Below, piece by piece: positions 29,258 to 38,360 of a stretch of 54,631 nucleotides of DNA (its first letter is position 1; every line of letters begins with the position of its first letter). Source of the stretch: Candidatus Omnitrophota bacterium. Lineage in GTDB: Bacteria > Omnitrophota > Omnitrophia > Omnitrophales > JACQQS01. Both the position numbers and the translations under genes were made by a program. Where the stretch lies: NCBI GenBank assembly GCA_016206925.1, contig JACQQS010000036.1, positions 1 to 54,631 of the forward strand. Direction: 5' to 3'. A model generated the notes under the pieces. It was not told the DNA's origin and made no database searches. It worked only from the letters and a program-made list of their open reading frames with translations.

Positions 29258-29363
29258 GGCGCGGATTATACGGTATGGGTTGGGGAAACCCTAGAAAAAT
29301 GATGAAGGGAGCTTAGCAATGATAACGTTTGACCGCAAGCCGAAGGATTGTATCATATAGCCT

Positions 29364-30434
29364 ATGCAGGACACCCAAAAGCAAGTTGTAACCATTTCTT
29401 TCTTCGCGTTTCTCCTGTTCGTCCTTTATCAATTGATGAGGACTTTTTCCCTTTTCTTCGAAGCGCTTTTTTGGGCGGCCGTGCTTTCGTTCACTTTTTA
29501 TCCCGTACATAAATGGTTCACGCGTACAAGCGGAGAGCGCAAGAGCCTGGCCGCCGCGCTTTCAACGGCCGCCATCTTTTTCATCGTGTTCGTGCCGGGA
29601 TTTTTCATCGTGAAAACGCTTGTCTCAGAAGGCATAGACCTTTTCCGGCAGGCAAAGGTTTTTATCACACAGGGCAATTTTCAGCAGATGTTCCTGAATT
29701 TGCAGCAGTATGCATGGTATCAAAACCTCCAGGCGGAAGTGGGAAGCTCTGAATTTTTGCAGCAGCACCTTTCGAACCTGCTTTTGCGCCTGACCCAGTA
29801 TCTCGGCAATTTCACGGCAAATCAAGTGGCGGACATTACCAAAAATCTCTTCGTCGTCGGATTTAATGTCCTGCTGACCATCGTGCTTTTATTTTTCTTT
29901 TTTAGAAACGGCCGGGCCATGTATGAATTCATATACGGACTCACGCCGATGGAAGGACGGGACCGGAAGCGCCTGTTCGAAAAAATTCATAACACGTTTG
30001 CGGGCGTGATCCGCGGTCAGATTTTAACGGGACTTATCCAAGGAGTCATCGCAGGCACCATATTTTTCTTCCTGGGTTTCCCGGCCTCGGCCTTTCTCGG
30101 TCTGATCACATTTTTCACGTCCATGGTGCCGGTGCTGGGCGCTTCTGCGGTGTGGGTGGTTATCATGATTTATCTTTTCCTGATTCAGCAGATGCAGAAG
30201 GCCATCATACTTCTAATTCTCGGTGTTTTCGTTATCAGCATGAGCGACAATATTTTGAAGCCCATTTTCATCAGTGGGAAAACAAAAATTCCGGTTTTCC
30301 TCCTCTTCCTCGGGATCCTTGGCGGCATCAAAACATACGGCCTTCCCGGAATTTTTCTGGGGCCGCTTTTGATCACCATTCTTTTCGTTCTGATCGACAT
30401 TTACCGCGAGCGCTACTCTCTGAAAGAAAACTAA
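29364..30434 (+). CDS. AI-2E family transporter
   Basis: The product has 356 residues with about eight membrane helices and a soluble loop in the middle, the normal plan of the AI-2E/PerM family (PF01594). The C-terminal part (ILGGIKTYGLPGIFLGPLLITI) is the most conserved signature. Substrates differ in the family (autoinducer-2 export, Na+/H+ antiport), so the cargo is unknown. It ends one base before the M48 protease gene and probably shares its transcript. Confidence 0.9.
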   Translation: MQDTQKQVVTISFFAFLLFVLYQLMRTFSLFFEALFWAAVLSFTFYPVHKWFTRTSGERKSLAAALSTAAIFFIVFVPGFFIVKTLVSEGIDLFRQAKVFITQGNFQQMFLNLQQYAWYQNLQAEVGSSEFLQQHLSNLLLRLTQYLGNFTANQVADITKNLFVVGFNVLLTIVLLFFFFRNGRAMYEFIYGLTPMEGRDRKRLFEKIHNTFAGVIRGQILTGLIQGVIAGTIFFFLGFPASAFLGLITFFTSMVPVLGASAVWVVIMIYLFLIQQMQKAIILLILGVFVISMSDNILKPIFISGKTKIPVFLLFLGILGGIKTYGLPGIFLGPLLITILFVLIDIYRERYSLKEN

Positions 30435-30435
30435 A

Positions 30436-31664
30436 ATGCCCCGCCCACGAATATTACGATCAACGCGACCAGAGTCAGTTGTGGCCATTCTGATAATCTG
30501 CTCGCTTGCTTTTAGCTCGGTCTCATGCGCAAGCACGGGGCCGAAAATCACCAAAGAAGACCGCAAGCGGGCGGAAGAAGCCTTCAATACGAAATTTCTA
30601 CAAGCTTCAGGCGGCTGGCTTGAGCGTGTTTACCGCGTAGGCTACCGCCTGCTTACGGCGCGCGTTCCAAATCATGCGGGCAAGGATCCGAAGTACGGAT
30701 TTGTCGGCGTCGGCGTGGATGAATTGAAAGACGCCTCCCGGGAAGTTTATGGAATAGACAGGGAAGTCCGCGGTGTTCTGGTGCGCGGGCTGTATCCGGA
30801 CAGCAAGGCGGAACGTCTTGATCTCAGGGCCGGTGATGTGATTGTAAAACTCGACGGCAAGAAGGTCAAAAATCTCGGCAAATATTTTAAGATCATGCGC
30901 TCTGCCCATGCGGACGAGCTTAAGGCGGAAATTTGGCGCGGTGCCGTTTATTCAAGCACCGGTCGGCGCGGCGGCGAAATCGTGGAGCGGACGCTTCCGG
31001 TTGAACGCGTATTTTACAACGCACAATTTTTCCTTGCGCCAACACCGGACGTGGACGCCTCCGCGGCTTATTCCAAAATCGAAGTCGGCGTGGGGGCGAT
31101 CCGCTATTGTCAGAATGACGATGAGCTCGCGGTCATCATGGGGCACGAGCTGGCTCATACGACGCTAAAGCACGTTATTAAAAGGCGGGCTTAAATATAT
31201 TTACGGGGACGGTGTATGGCGCGGCGGCGAGCGTGATTAATTATTTCACTTTTTCGACGCTCGGCAGTTTGATGGTCTATCCGGCGCACGTAGCAACGGA
31301 CGCCGCTATTTCAAGGCGCTATGAGCGCGAAGCAGATTATTTCGGGATGCGGCATGCCTTCCATGCGGGCTACGATGTGGAGCACGGCACAAAAGTTTTC
31401 AGCCGGCTTGCAACGGATGAGCCCGGTTACAATTTGCTGGCCTACACATTTTCAACTCATCCAAAGTGGCCTGAGCGGTTCCTCAGGCTTGAAAAGATTA
31501 CGCAGGAGCTGGAAGCGCTTTTCCCCGCCGAAGCGCAAGCTCTCGACGAGAGCCCCGACTGGGAAATTACAATGCCGGTAAAGCCGGGGGAGACCATTCA
31601 AGAAGCGCTCGAACGCTTGTCGCAAATGGAAAAACCGCAAATCGCCACGCCCGCCGCCGCTTGA
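30436..31664 (+). pseudogene. M48-family lipoprotein metalloprotease with PDZ domain, split by a frameshift
   Basis: A lipoprotein signal (lipobox SVSC, lipid-accepting C near residue 32) precedes a PDZ-like segment (GVLVRGLYPDSKAERLDLRAGD) and the M48 zinc site HELAH (237-241). The frame stops at 31194 only eleven residues later. The rest of the family (third zinc ligand region YEREADYFGM and the helical C-terminus to 31664) continues in the -1 frame and lacks its own ribosome site. Both halves are otherwise well conserved. Either the gene broke recently near 31180-31186 or there is a sequencing error there. If intact it would be an outer-membrane quality-control protease of the BepA/LoiP type. 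Confidence 0.8.
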
Positions 31665-31674
31665 GTTACGACAG

Positions 31675-31770
31675 AAGAGAGACGAAGAACGAGGGGCGAG
31701 GGACGAAAAATGAAAACGAATGCCTTTTCTCGTCTTTTCGTCTATCTTCCGTCGTCTCTCGGTTCTTTTA
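31675..31770. repeat. Purine-to-pyrimidine imperfect inverted repeat between convergent genes
   Basis: A run of GACGAAG/GACGAGG-type purine-rich sequence (31675-31720) switches to its pyrimidine-rich counterpart (31721-31770). The arms pair imperfectly over about 45 bases. It separates the M48 gene from the reverse-strand operon and may terminate both. Confidence 0.4.
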
Positions 31771-32148
31771 AGACCAGTGGAATAAATACGGCCAGCCCTG
31801 CCAGTCGGGGTAGAGGTCAAGCATTTGCATGTCCGGCACCCAGAACGTTGTCACGTCGAGTACGCCGAGATTCAGCCGGTAAAACGTATTCAGCGCGCCC
31901 GCTGCAAGTGATTCGCTGACTGATTCGGTGCGCGCTTCGCCAAACGGCCTGAGCAAAATCTCCGTCCAGCCCAAACCGGCATTCGTCACGCCGCGGGCAA
32001 TGCGGTAAGGCATTCTCCAGCCATACGGGATATCCTCGTCGCTTGCGTATGAGTTGTTCATGAAGGCCGGCATGAGCAGCAGAGCGAGTACGGTTGCTTT
32101 GATGGCAACCGGGATTCCAGAGACGTGATTTGAGCGCAAAGCAATCAT
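31768..32148 (-). CDS. TIGR04073-like exosortase-associated exported protein
   Basis: The product has 126 residues with a signal peptide (about 1-36). The mature part, YRIARGVTNAGLGWTEILLRP and LNTFYRLNLGVLDVTTFWVP, resembles the small TIGR04073 family that co-occurs with exosortase/PEP-CTERM systems. It starts with an ATGA overlap with the glycosyltransferase stop, so it is the last gene of that operon. Function is unknown. Presence of a PEP-CTERM protein at 27405-28271 agrees with the family call. Confidence 0.65.
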   Translation of the reverse strand: MIALRSNHVSGIPVAIKATVLALLLMPAFMNNSYASDEDIPYGWRMPYRIARGVTNAGLGWTEILLRPFGEARTESVSESLAAGALNTFYRLNLGVLDVTTFWVPDMQMLDLYPDWQGWPYLFHWS

Positions 32149-33230
32149 GAACTTGTAAATGATGGTTCCTGCGGTATTTGTTCGTCGTAAAGGCCGGCCG
32201 GCGGGAATTTCTGGACGGATGCGCGGTGAAGCCAGGAATTCGCCTTAAGCCAATAATAGTCCGATTCGCTTCCAGCGAAAATTTCGTTAAACGGTTTCTT
32301 GCGCTTGGATGTTTTCCAAAGGACGGAAAGTTTCCACCAGAACGGGTTTAATACGAAAAAATCAATGTTGCTGTGGTCCGCGTAATCCATGGGAAGACAC
32401 TCTTCCGTAAGGAAAATCCAGATAAAATTGTTTCTGCAGGCTTTAGCGTAAGCGTCCAGAAGCACTTTGTGCTGGAGCATTTGGTTTGGTTTTGAAATCA
32501 GATAAAGATACCGCTTTGGCCTGCCGTAACGCGCTTCGTAGATGGCGCGGTTTCGTTCCTGGAGCTCGTACCATTCCGGCCTTTTTCGAAAGGAGCTGTG
32601 CTCTTCATGGTAAACGTAAGCGCCTTTGGCAAATGCGATTTTAAATCCGGCCTGTACCGCGCGGCGGCTGTAATCACGGTCCTCGTAATATCCCATTCCG
32701 AATATTTCATCCCAGACGCCGATCGTATCGATGAGTTTGCGGCTGATGAGGAAGCAGAAGCCGACGGCCGTCGCCATTTCCGAATAACAACCGCCCCAGT
32801 CTTTTCGTAACGTTTTTGCGTACTCATCGATCGGGCAGCCCTTTGGCGGCGGCCAGCCGTTCGAATTGCTGATGGGATTGACAATTCCGATATTCGGCTC
32901 CACTTCTGCAATGGCGATCATTTCCGAAAGCCATCCTTCGGTGACGATCGTGTCGTTATCCAGGATGCAGACGTATTCGGCATCGGAGACGTAAATTCCT
33001 TGGTTGGCAGCCTTAATGTTCCCAAGATTTTCCTCGTTGCGGATCAGTTTTACGTTAATGCGCGGGTCGCTTGCAAGCGATTCCAGGTAGGAGCGTGCCG
33101 GTTCATCACTGGCGTTGTCGACGAGAATCAGCCGGAAGGGATAATCCGTGTGCCGTATCAGGCTTTCCACACAGCGCTTTGTCCGTTCAAACTGGTTCCA
33201 AATGGGCGAAACAATGTCGCAGCGCGGCAT
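32145..33230 (-). CDS. GT2-family glycosyltransferase
   Basis: The product has 361 residues. The GT-A nucleotide-binding fold is clear: IVSPIWNQFERTKRCVESL at the start, LVDNASDE (36-43), and the metal-binding DND (91-93). Such enzymes transfer a sugar from a nucleotide donor to a glycan on the cytoplasmic face of the inner membrane. It is in a tight reverse-strand operon after a DegT aminotransferase and a methyltransferase, which suggests synthesis of an amino-sugar-containing surface polysaccharide. Confidence 0.9.
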   Translation of the reverse strand: MPRCDIVSPIWNQFERTKRCVESLIRHTDYPFRLILVDNASDEPARSYLESLASDPRINVKLIRNEENLGNIKAANQGIYVSDAEYVCILDNDTIVTEGWLSEMIAIAEVEPNIGIVNPISNSNGWPPPKGCPIDEYAKTLRKDWGGCYSEMATAVGFCFLISRKLIDTIGVWDEIFGMGYYEDRDYSRRAVQAGFKIAFAKGAYVYHEEHSSFRKRPEWYELQERNRAIYEARYGRPKRYLYLISKPNQMLQHKVLLDAYAKACRNNFIWIFLTEECLPMDYADHSNIDFFVLNPFWWKLSVLWKTSKRKKPFNEIFAGSESDYYWLKANSWLHRASVQKFPPAGLYDEQIPQEPSFTSS

Positions 33231-33235
33231 GAAAA

Positions 33236-33805
33236 TTATTTGACCACTTCGAGTTCAAAATACATATTGTACGGGGGATATCGGTGGCAATAATACTTTT
33301 CGTATCGGCGCGGCGAAATCTTGGCGAGCAAGTTTCCAATTCCGAATTTGCGGTTGAAGATAAATTCCTTTCTGATCATGCGATATTTCCGGTCTGTGTA
33401 CCGGGGGTAACCAAAATCTTCCAGAAAATAATCAAAAGAGTCAAACGCAAGGTGCCATTTGTGAAGCGGGTCTTTCCAAGAATTCGGGTGCGAATAGTGC
33501 GGCGTGCGGATTTTTACCACGGCGCCCGGTTTCGATACGCGGTGGATCTCATTCATCGTATCGAGAATGCTGTCGAGAATCTGAATAGTGTCTTGGCAGG
33601 CTACGAGATCGAAAGTATTGTCGCCGAAAGGCCAGGGGATTTTGTTCAAGTCGTGGACGACGTCAACGCCGGCCTGCGGCATGCGGTCAATTCCGACGGC
33701 GCCGGGGGATTTGCTTCCTCCGCAGCCAATGTCCAAAATTTTCGGATTACCCAATATCTTACCAACCGCTTCGTATGGTCTTGATAACGTGGTCGACAGC
33801 ATCAT
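33236..33805 (-). CDS. SAM-dependent methyltransferase (surface-glycan operon)
   Basis: The product has up to 189 residues. ILDIGCGGSK (about 23-32) is methyltransferase motif I, VGID gives the acidic residue and FDLVACQDTIQIL is motif IV-like, followed by the Methyltransf_11-type IHRVSKPGAVVKIRTPHY. The start is uncertain: the ATG at 33805 lies inside the aminotransferase gene (overlap 47 bases), and a TTG at 33754 would begin just after that gene's stop. It probably methylates a glycan precursor or lipid carrier-linked sugar. Confidence 0.8.
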   Translation of the reverse strand: MMLSTTLSRPYEAVGKILGNPKILDIGCGGSKSPGAVGIDRMPQAGVDVVHDLNKIPWPFGDNTFDLVACQDTIQILDSILDTMNEIHRVSKPGAVVKIRTPHYSHPNSWKDPLHKWHLAFDSFDYFLEDFGYPRYTDRKYRMIRKEFIFNRKFGIGNLLAKISPRRYEKYYCHRYPPYNMYFELEVVK

Positions 33806-34898
33806 CGGAGAGTTGGTTGTTGAGCGGGATACAGATATATTTTTTCTCGACCGTATTCATGGCCGGGAGCGGAAGCCTTTTTCCGCCAAAAATCGGAATG
33901 ACGTCGCATCGGATATGCACCAAGTCACTTTCAACGCCGCGAGAGGCGAGCTTTGCTTTGAAATCATCGCGGCGAGCGACTTTTATGGTAAAGAGCCAGT
34001 TGCCCGAAACGCGATCAGCCGGTGAATCCGCCAGCGTCAAGCCGGGAACATCCTGGAGGCCCCGCCTGTATCGTTCAACAACTTGTCTTCGGCGGGCAAG
34101 TATGCCGGTAAGCTCATCAAGCTGATGCAGAAGAATCGCGGCCGCGATGTCATTCATGTGATATTTGTAGCCAATCTCGTGCATCTGAAATTTTTTGTAA
34201 ATCGAGCCCTTAAATTCGCGGTCGATGCCGTACCAGCGCAGAAGTTTGGCGCGCTTCGCCCAATCCTTTCGGAGCACCGTAAGCATTCCGCCGTCGCCGG
34301 ATGTGATTTGTTTGATGGCCTGGAACGAAAAACAAGTCGCGTCACTTAATGTGCCCACCGGTTTTCCTTTGTAACTTCCGCCAATCGAGTGCGCGGCGTC
34401 TTCGACAACCGGAAGCTTGTGCGCTTTCCCGATTTTACGAATCTCGTCCATATCGCAGGGAAGCCCGGCCCAGTCGACAATAAGGATTGCTTTTGTGCGC
34501 TTCGTAATTTTTTTAACGATGCTTCGCGGGTCGATATTCAGCGTATTTTCCTGGATATCCGCAAAAACCGCTTTCGCGCCGCAGTAAAGTATGGGAATAT
34601 TTGTCGCCGAACAGGTGAGCGGTGTGGCAATGACTTCATCGCCTTGTCCGACGCCGGCGAGAGTGAGTGCCAAATGAAGTGCAGAGGTACATGAATTGAC
34701 AGAAACGGCGTAAGGCGCGCCCGTCAGCGTTTGAAATTTTTGCTCAACCTCTTCCACTTTCGGGCCTTGCCCGATCCAGCGAGTCCTCAGCGTTTCAGAA
34801 ACTGCGGCGATTGCGTTTTCCGACACACGTGGCCAGAAAAGAGGGACATCGCGTTTTGTTTCAATCGGGGCCGGAGGTTCGAGCAATGAAGTTTTCAT
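33759..34898 (-). CDS. DegT/DnrJ/EryC1/StrS aminotransferase
   Basis: The product has 379 residues, typical for the PLP enzymes that aminate nucleotide-linked keto-sugars. EDAAHSIGGSY (166-176) gives the aspartate that contacts the PLP ring nitrogen, and the PLP lysine is K196 in FQAIKQITSGDGG. It heads the reverse-strand operon with methyltransferase, GT2 enzyme and TIGR04073-like gene. The product is likely an amino-deoxy-sugar nucleotide for a surface glycan. No partner dehydratase is in the window. Confidence 0.92.
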   Translation of the reverse strand: MKTSLLEPPAPIETKRDVPLFWPRVSENAIAAVSETLRTRWIGQGPKVEEVEQKFQTLTGAPYAVSVNSCTSALHLALTLAGVGQGDEVIATPLTCSATNIPILYCGAKAVFADIQENTLNIDPRSIVKKITKRTKAILIVDWAGLPCDMDEIRKIGKAHKLPVVEDAAHSIGGSYKGKPVGTLSDATCFSFQAIKQITSGDGGMLTVLRKDWAKRAKLLRWYGIDREFKGSIYKKFQMHEIGYKYHMNDIAAAILLHQLDELTGILARRRQVVERYRRGLQDVPGLTLADSPADRVSGNWLFTIKVARRDDFKAKLASRGVESDLVHIRCDVIPIFGGKRLPLPAMNTVEKKYICIPLNNQLSDDAVDHVIKTIRSGW

Positions 34899-35105
34899 GT
34901 TTAGATGAATTTTACAGTTGGTGATTATAGCACAGAACGCATACAGGCTCTTGTTCGCGCAAATTTGATTTAATCGCTAAGCGCCCATTAATAAACGGCT
35001 TATGGGAATTTTGTGTCCGATAACTGAGCCATTGAATCGCTTGAAAACCTTTGCTACGATTTAGAGCTTAAATCACCCTGTTCTAGATAACTTTAACAAA
35101 AGTGC

Positions 35106-35141
35106 AAAAAGGGCACTTGCCGGAAGGCGAGCGCCCTTTTT
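35106..35141 (+). terminator. Terminator-like hairpin just before the exported methyltransferase gene
   Basis: AAAAAGGGC (35106-35114) pairs with GCCCTTTTT (35133-35141), with an inner stem CTTGCC-ggaa-GGCGAG. The T-run ends 24 bases before the ATG at 35166. As the upstream gene is divergent, the hairpin more likely acts as a leader attenuator. Confidence 0.6.
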
Positions 35142-35165
35142 GTGCGCAGTTCCTTCAGCAATTTT

Positions 35166-36530
35166 ATGATGATTGAATATTTGTCATCCCTGCGTAAGCG
35201 GGGATCCAAAACTTTTGATTCCCGCATTCGCGCCATCGCCCTCATTCTGTGTATCGTTCTGCCTTTGACCGAAATCACTCCGGCCTTTGCCAAATCGGAT
35301 TCCGGAATTCCTCTGCGCGCTGCGTTCGGCAGCAGCGCGGACCCCGAAGCTCTCGCGCGAATGCAGGAATTTAAATTCCGCCTAAACCAAACCTTTATCC
35401 GCGGCCGCCTGCTCCAAGAATTTTCAAGAGAAGAAATCGAACAAATCGCCTCATCCGGTTTCGGCGCGGGGCGGGATGACCGCCAGCTGACCGATGCCAA
35501 ATTAGAAGAAATATTTTTCGCCGCGCAAGTTGTGCGTTATCAGGGATTCCTGGTAAAAACGAGGAGGGGGCTATTTCTGCCCACAGCGCGGGAGGAAATG
35601 TATGACCTGCTTAAGATGCTGCCGATTCCAGCGGACCGCCCGGTGACATTTCTCGACGCCGGTCATGGGCAGGGAGAGTGGGCCATTCTCGTGGCCCATC
35701 GCTTTCCAAACGTCCGAGTCATCGGCATCGAATCAGATTCCAAGAGGTATAGACAAAGCCGGAGCGTTCTCCAGGCCGCCGTGAGAAGGGGATTCGTCAA
35801 GGACGGCCAGGTGACGTTTCTAAACGGAAACTTCAACCACAAGAAATTCTCCGGTTATTTCCGTTTGGCCGATTTTGTTTATTACTACAATTTGGGCACG
35901 AACGATCTCGATGCATTCGGCGGAACTTTGCGCGGCAACTTAAAGCCCGGCGCGCGTGTTGTCCAGTACGGCAAGTCGGATGAACTGAAACTGCAGCTTA
36001 TGCGCCAAGGAGAGCGGCTTTTCGTGGAAGGTCGTCTTGACAAATGGCCCGGTTACTTCAAAGTTTTTACGCGCACCGGATTTGGTGTTGCGGCTGAGCT
36101 TACTTTTGAACATGTGAAAGGGGAATGGGAGCTGGCGAAAGAGGGGCAGACGCTGCTTGTTACGGAGAATTATGACGAAACCGAAGCGGCATTGTTCAGC
36201 ATGCCGGCCAATATGAGGCATTTAATTTTCCGCGGTGTGCGAAACGTGATCGTCGTCAGGCCCGACATGTCCGCGAGAGCTTTACGTTTGGCACGGGAAA
36301 TTGCGCGATTGCTTAAAGTGCCGCTTGATGATGCGTACGGACTTGCCGATTATGATGTACTAAGGGAAGAAGACAATATCATGCTGCTCCGGCAGGAACT
36401 TTTCCATTTTGGCCGTGAAGAACATCTGCCGCCGATGATCCGCCATCTTCGCTCACCGAAATATGCCGCGATCGCCGATTGGCTGGTTTGGGTTGCGCGG
36501 CAGCATAAAGCCGTGAGGATTTCGGCGTAA
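35166..36530 (+). CDS. Exported protein with Rossmann methyltransferase-like domain
   Basis: The product has 454 residues from ATG 35166; a GTG at 35142 is possible. The h-region (IALILCIVLPLTEITPAFA) ends a signal peptide whose n-region is encoded by a REP-like repeat. SSGFG (96-100) matches the motif found in the two giant proteins. The central domain has FLDAGHGQGEW (about 160-170) and VIGIESDSKRY, the SAM-binding motif I and acidic strand-2 residue of class I methyltransferases. A C-terminal domain of about 140 residues is unrecognised. An exported SAM-binding domain is odd, since SAM is not expected outside the cytoplasm; the domain may have another use, or the hydrophobic segment may be an anchor. 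Confidence 0.7.
   Translation: MMIEYLSSLRKRGSKTFDSRIRAIALILCIVLPLTEITPAFAKSDSGIPLRAAFGSSADPEALARMQEFKFRLNQTFIRGRLLQEFSREEIEQIASSGFGAGRDDRQLTDAKLEEIFFAAQVVRYQGFLVKTRRGLFLPTAREEMYDLLKMLPIPADRPVTFLDAGHGQGEWAILVAHRFPNVRVIGIESDSKRYRQSRSVLQAAVRRGFVKDGQVTFLNGNFNHKKFSGYFRLADFVYYYNLGTNDLDAFGGTLRGNLKPGARVVQYGKSDELKLQLMRQGERLFVEGRLDKWPGYFKVFTRTGFGVAAELTFEHVKGEWELAKEGQTLLVTENYDETEAALFSMPANMRHLIFRGVRNVIVVRPDMSARALRLAREIARLLKVPLDDAYGLADYDVLREEDNIMLLRQELFHFGREEHLPPMIRHLRSPKYAAIADWLVWVARQHKAVRISA
35182..35234 (+). repeat. REP-like half repeat inside coding sequence
   Basis: TGTCATCCCTGCGTAAGCGG and GATTCCCGCATTCGCG match the two sides of the dispersed repeat family also seen at 14037-14097. Translated, it gives SSLRKRGSKTFDSRIR, the basic n-region of the signal peptide. 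Confidence 0.75.
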
Positions 36531-36539
36531 CGAGGCCCC

Positions 36540-36770
36540 ATGTTTTGGATTCAAATGGCGCTTGCGATATTTTCAGTGATTCTGGGAAGCTGGCTATTTT
36601 TCTTTCCGCGGCAGGCCATTGATTTCCAAATCGCCTTTTACCACTGCATCAACTGGATCATGCAGCCGGTTTCCATGGAGCGGGAAATTCGGAATACGAA
36701 ATGTATGGGCGGGGGAACGTTAATTCTTGGAATCTCCGGTATTCTTTACCTTCTCTTGGCCGTCAAATAA
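36540..36770 (+). CDS. Small two-helix membrane protein
   Basis: The product has 76 residues with two hydrophobic helices (about 3-24 and 56-74) separated by a loop containing FPRQAIDFQIAFYHCINW. I do not recognise a family. It starts nine bases after the stop of the exported methyltransferase-like gene and probably shares its transcript. No strong ribosome site is seen (GAGGCCCC precedes the ATG). Confidence 0.55.
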   Translation: MFWIQMALAIFSVILGSWLFFFPRQAIDFQIAFYHCINWIMQPVSMEREIRNTKCMGGGTLILGISGILYLLLAVK

Positions 36771-36791
36771 TTGCGCCGAGGCGCAGTTATT

Positions 36792-38264
36792 TCATGAAAC
36801 CCCTGATTTTTCAATGTGCCGGAGTTCCTCGAGATGCAGCCGGGCTTCCTCAAATGAAGGGTCAAGAGCGACGGCTGACTCAAACGATTTTCGCGCTTCC
36901 TCAAGCTTTCCCGTTCTAAAGTAAGCCAGCCCCATGTTGTCGTGCACGAAGGCGCGTTCGGGCCAGGCTTTTAAAACCTCGGCGTAATGTTCGAGCGCTT
37001 TTTCGTATTCTCGCTGCCGGAAATAAGCAACGCCTAGATTGTATTCAGCCAGGTAATTTTTCGGGCCGGCCTTTAAAGAGTGTTCGAGAAAAGCGGTGCT
37101 TGTTTTCCATTTCGCCGTCTGCGCGAAGGTTAAGAATGCCAATACACCGACGGTTATTGCAACAAGGCCGGTCCTCAGCGCGTTAGATTGCTTCGCCCCC
37201 TGCGGGGGGCTCGCAACGACTTCGTTGGCACCCCAAGCGACCATGACGGCAAGACCGATTAAAGGAATGTACATGAACCGGTCGCCCGTGGGGATCAGGC
37301 TGATCATGGGCGAAATGGTTGAAAGAAACCAAAGCCAGCCAAACGCGAGGTGGGGGCGTTTCCGGTGTTGATAGAGGAGGAGGATCGAAATCAAGGCCAG
37401 AAATAAAAACGTTTCTGCCGATAGCCAGAGCGGCGGCATCGTGAGTAGATCCGGGCTCCGGAAACACATTTGCGTGGGCCAGAAGAATTTCCACAGATAC
37501 CATACATAGGAAATGGGAATCTGGAGAAATACGCGGTCCGCCGGCACTTCGAAAAATGCCGAGTTGGGGCCCTGAGTTGCGATAAAGGCAAAGGGTATTG
37601 CGAGCAAGCAGAGCGGAATTTTCTCAAGGAAAATGGTTGAATTTTTTTTGCGTTCAAGCGGCCAGAAATCGATTAGAAGCAATACGAACGGAAGCGTGAT
37701 CAGCATCGGTTTTGACATGAGACTGAGCAAGTAAGCGGCGCAGAGAACGAGGTATCGGAGCAGAGACCTTCTCCTGGTAAATCGAGTGTAAGCCAAAATC
37801 GCAAGAAGTCCAAAAAATGCGCTGAGCAAATCCTTTCGCGCCGTAATCCAGGCAACCGGTTCAACTTGAAAAGGATGCACGGCAAAAATAGCCGCCACAA
37901 ACGCACTTTCCGCGGTCCTTCCGGTCATTCGCCTGAAAAGCAAGAAAAGTAAAATCACGTTCAGGCAGTGAAGAAAAAGATTTGTGGCATGGTGCCCGGC
38001 CGGGTTTAAACCGTAAAGGGCAACGTCCAATATGCGGGAAAGCAATGTGACCGGCTGCCAGTAATCCGTATGAGGCGAATCATAGAGAAGATCCGCTGTA
38101 AAAGCCCAGTGGACAGCTTCCCACGTTATTCCTTGCCGGATGTGCGGATTGTCGCGGACGTAGCTTAGGTCGTCGATCACAAAAAAATCATGGTGCACGA
38201 CTTGAGAAAACACCGCCAGCGCGATCAGAATCAGAAGCGCGTTGATCAGAAGTACTTTATTCAT
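36792..38264 (-). CDS. TMTC-like multispanning protein with C-terminal TPRs (predicted GT-C glycosyltransferase)
   Basis: The product has 490 residues from the ATG at 38264; an earlier in-frame start adds residues that do not look like a helix. About ten membrane helices are followed by three TPRs near the C-terminus (YNLGVAYFRQREYEKALEHY, VHDNMGLAYFRTGKLEEARK). The early loop FVIDDLSYVRDNPHI and the HPFQVEPVAWITARKDLL segment match the bacterial TMTC/O-mannosyltransferase-like family, in which a DD or DxD in the first outer loop binds the lipid-linked donor. It would glycosylate proteins on the outer face of the inner membrane. Acceptor unknown. Confidence 0.85.
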   Translation of the reverse strand: MNKVLLINALLILIALAVFSQVVHHDFFVIDDLSYVRDNPHIRQGITWEAVHWAFTADLLYDSPHTDYWQPVTLLSRILDVALYGLNPAGHHATNLFLHCLNVILLFLLFRRMTGRTAESAFVAAIFAVHPFQVEPVAWITARKDLLSAFFGLLAILAYTRFTRRRSLLRYLVLCAAYLLSLMSKPMLITLPFVLLLIDFWPLERKKNSTIFLEKIPLCLLAIPFAFIATQGPNSAFFEVPADRVFLQIPISYVWYLWKFFWPTQMCFRSPDLLTMPPLWLSAETFLFLALISILLLYQHRKRPHLAFGWLWFLSTISPMISLIPTGDRFMYIPLIGLAVMVAWGANEVVASPPQGAKQSNALRTGLVAITVGVLAFLTFAQTAKWKTSTAFLEHSLKAGPKNYLAEYNLGVAYFRQREYEKALEHYAEVLKAWPERAFVHDNMGLAYFRTGKLEEARKSFESAVALDPSFEEARLHLEELRHIEKSGVS

Positions 38265-38360
38265 GGCTCTACATTCGAAAGAGTCTCTTGTCGATAAATA
38301 ATATCTACTGATACTATGTATCGGCTTAATGCCGGGATACATTCAAATGGGGGGGCAATC

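Noticed and set aside
31177-31200. Programmed -1 frameshift in the M48 gene
   Set aside because: No X-XXY-YYZ slippery heptamer and no downstream stem-loop are visible; an error or mutation is simpler.
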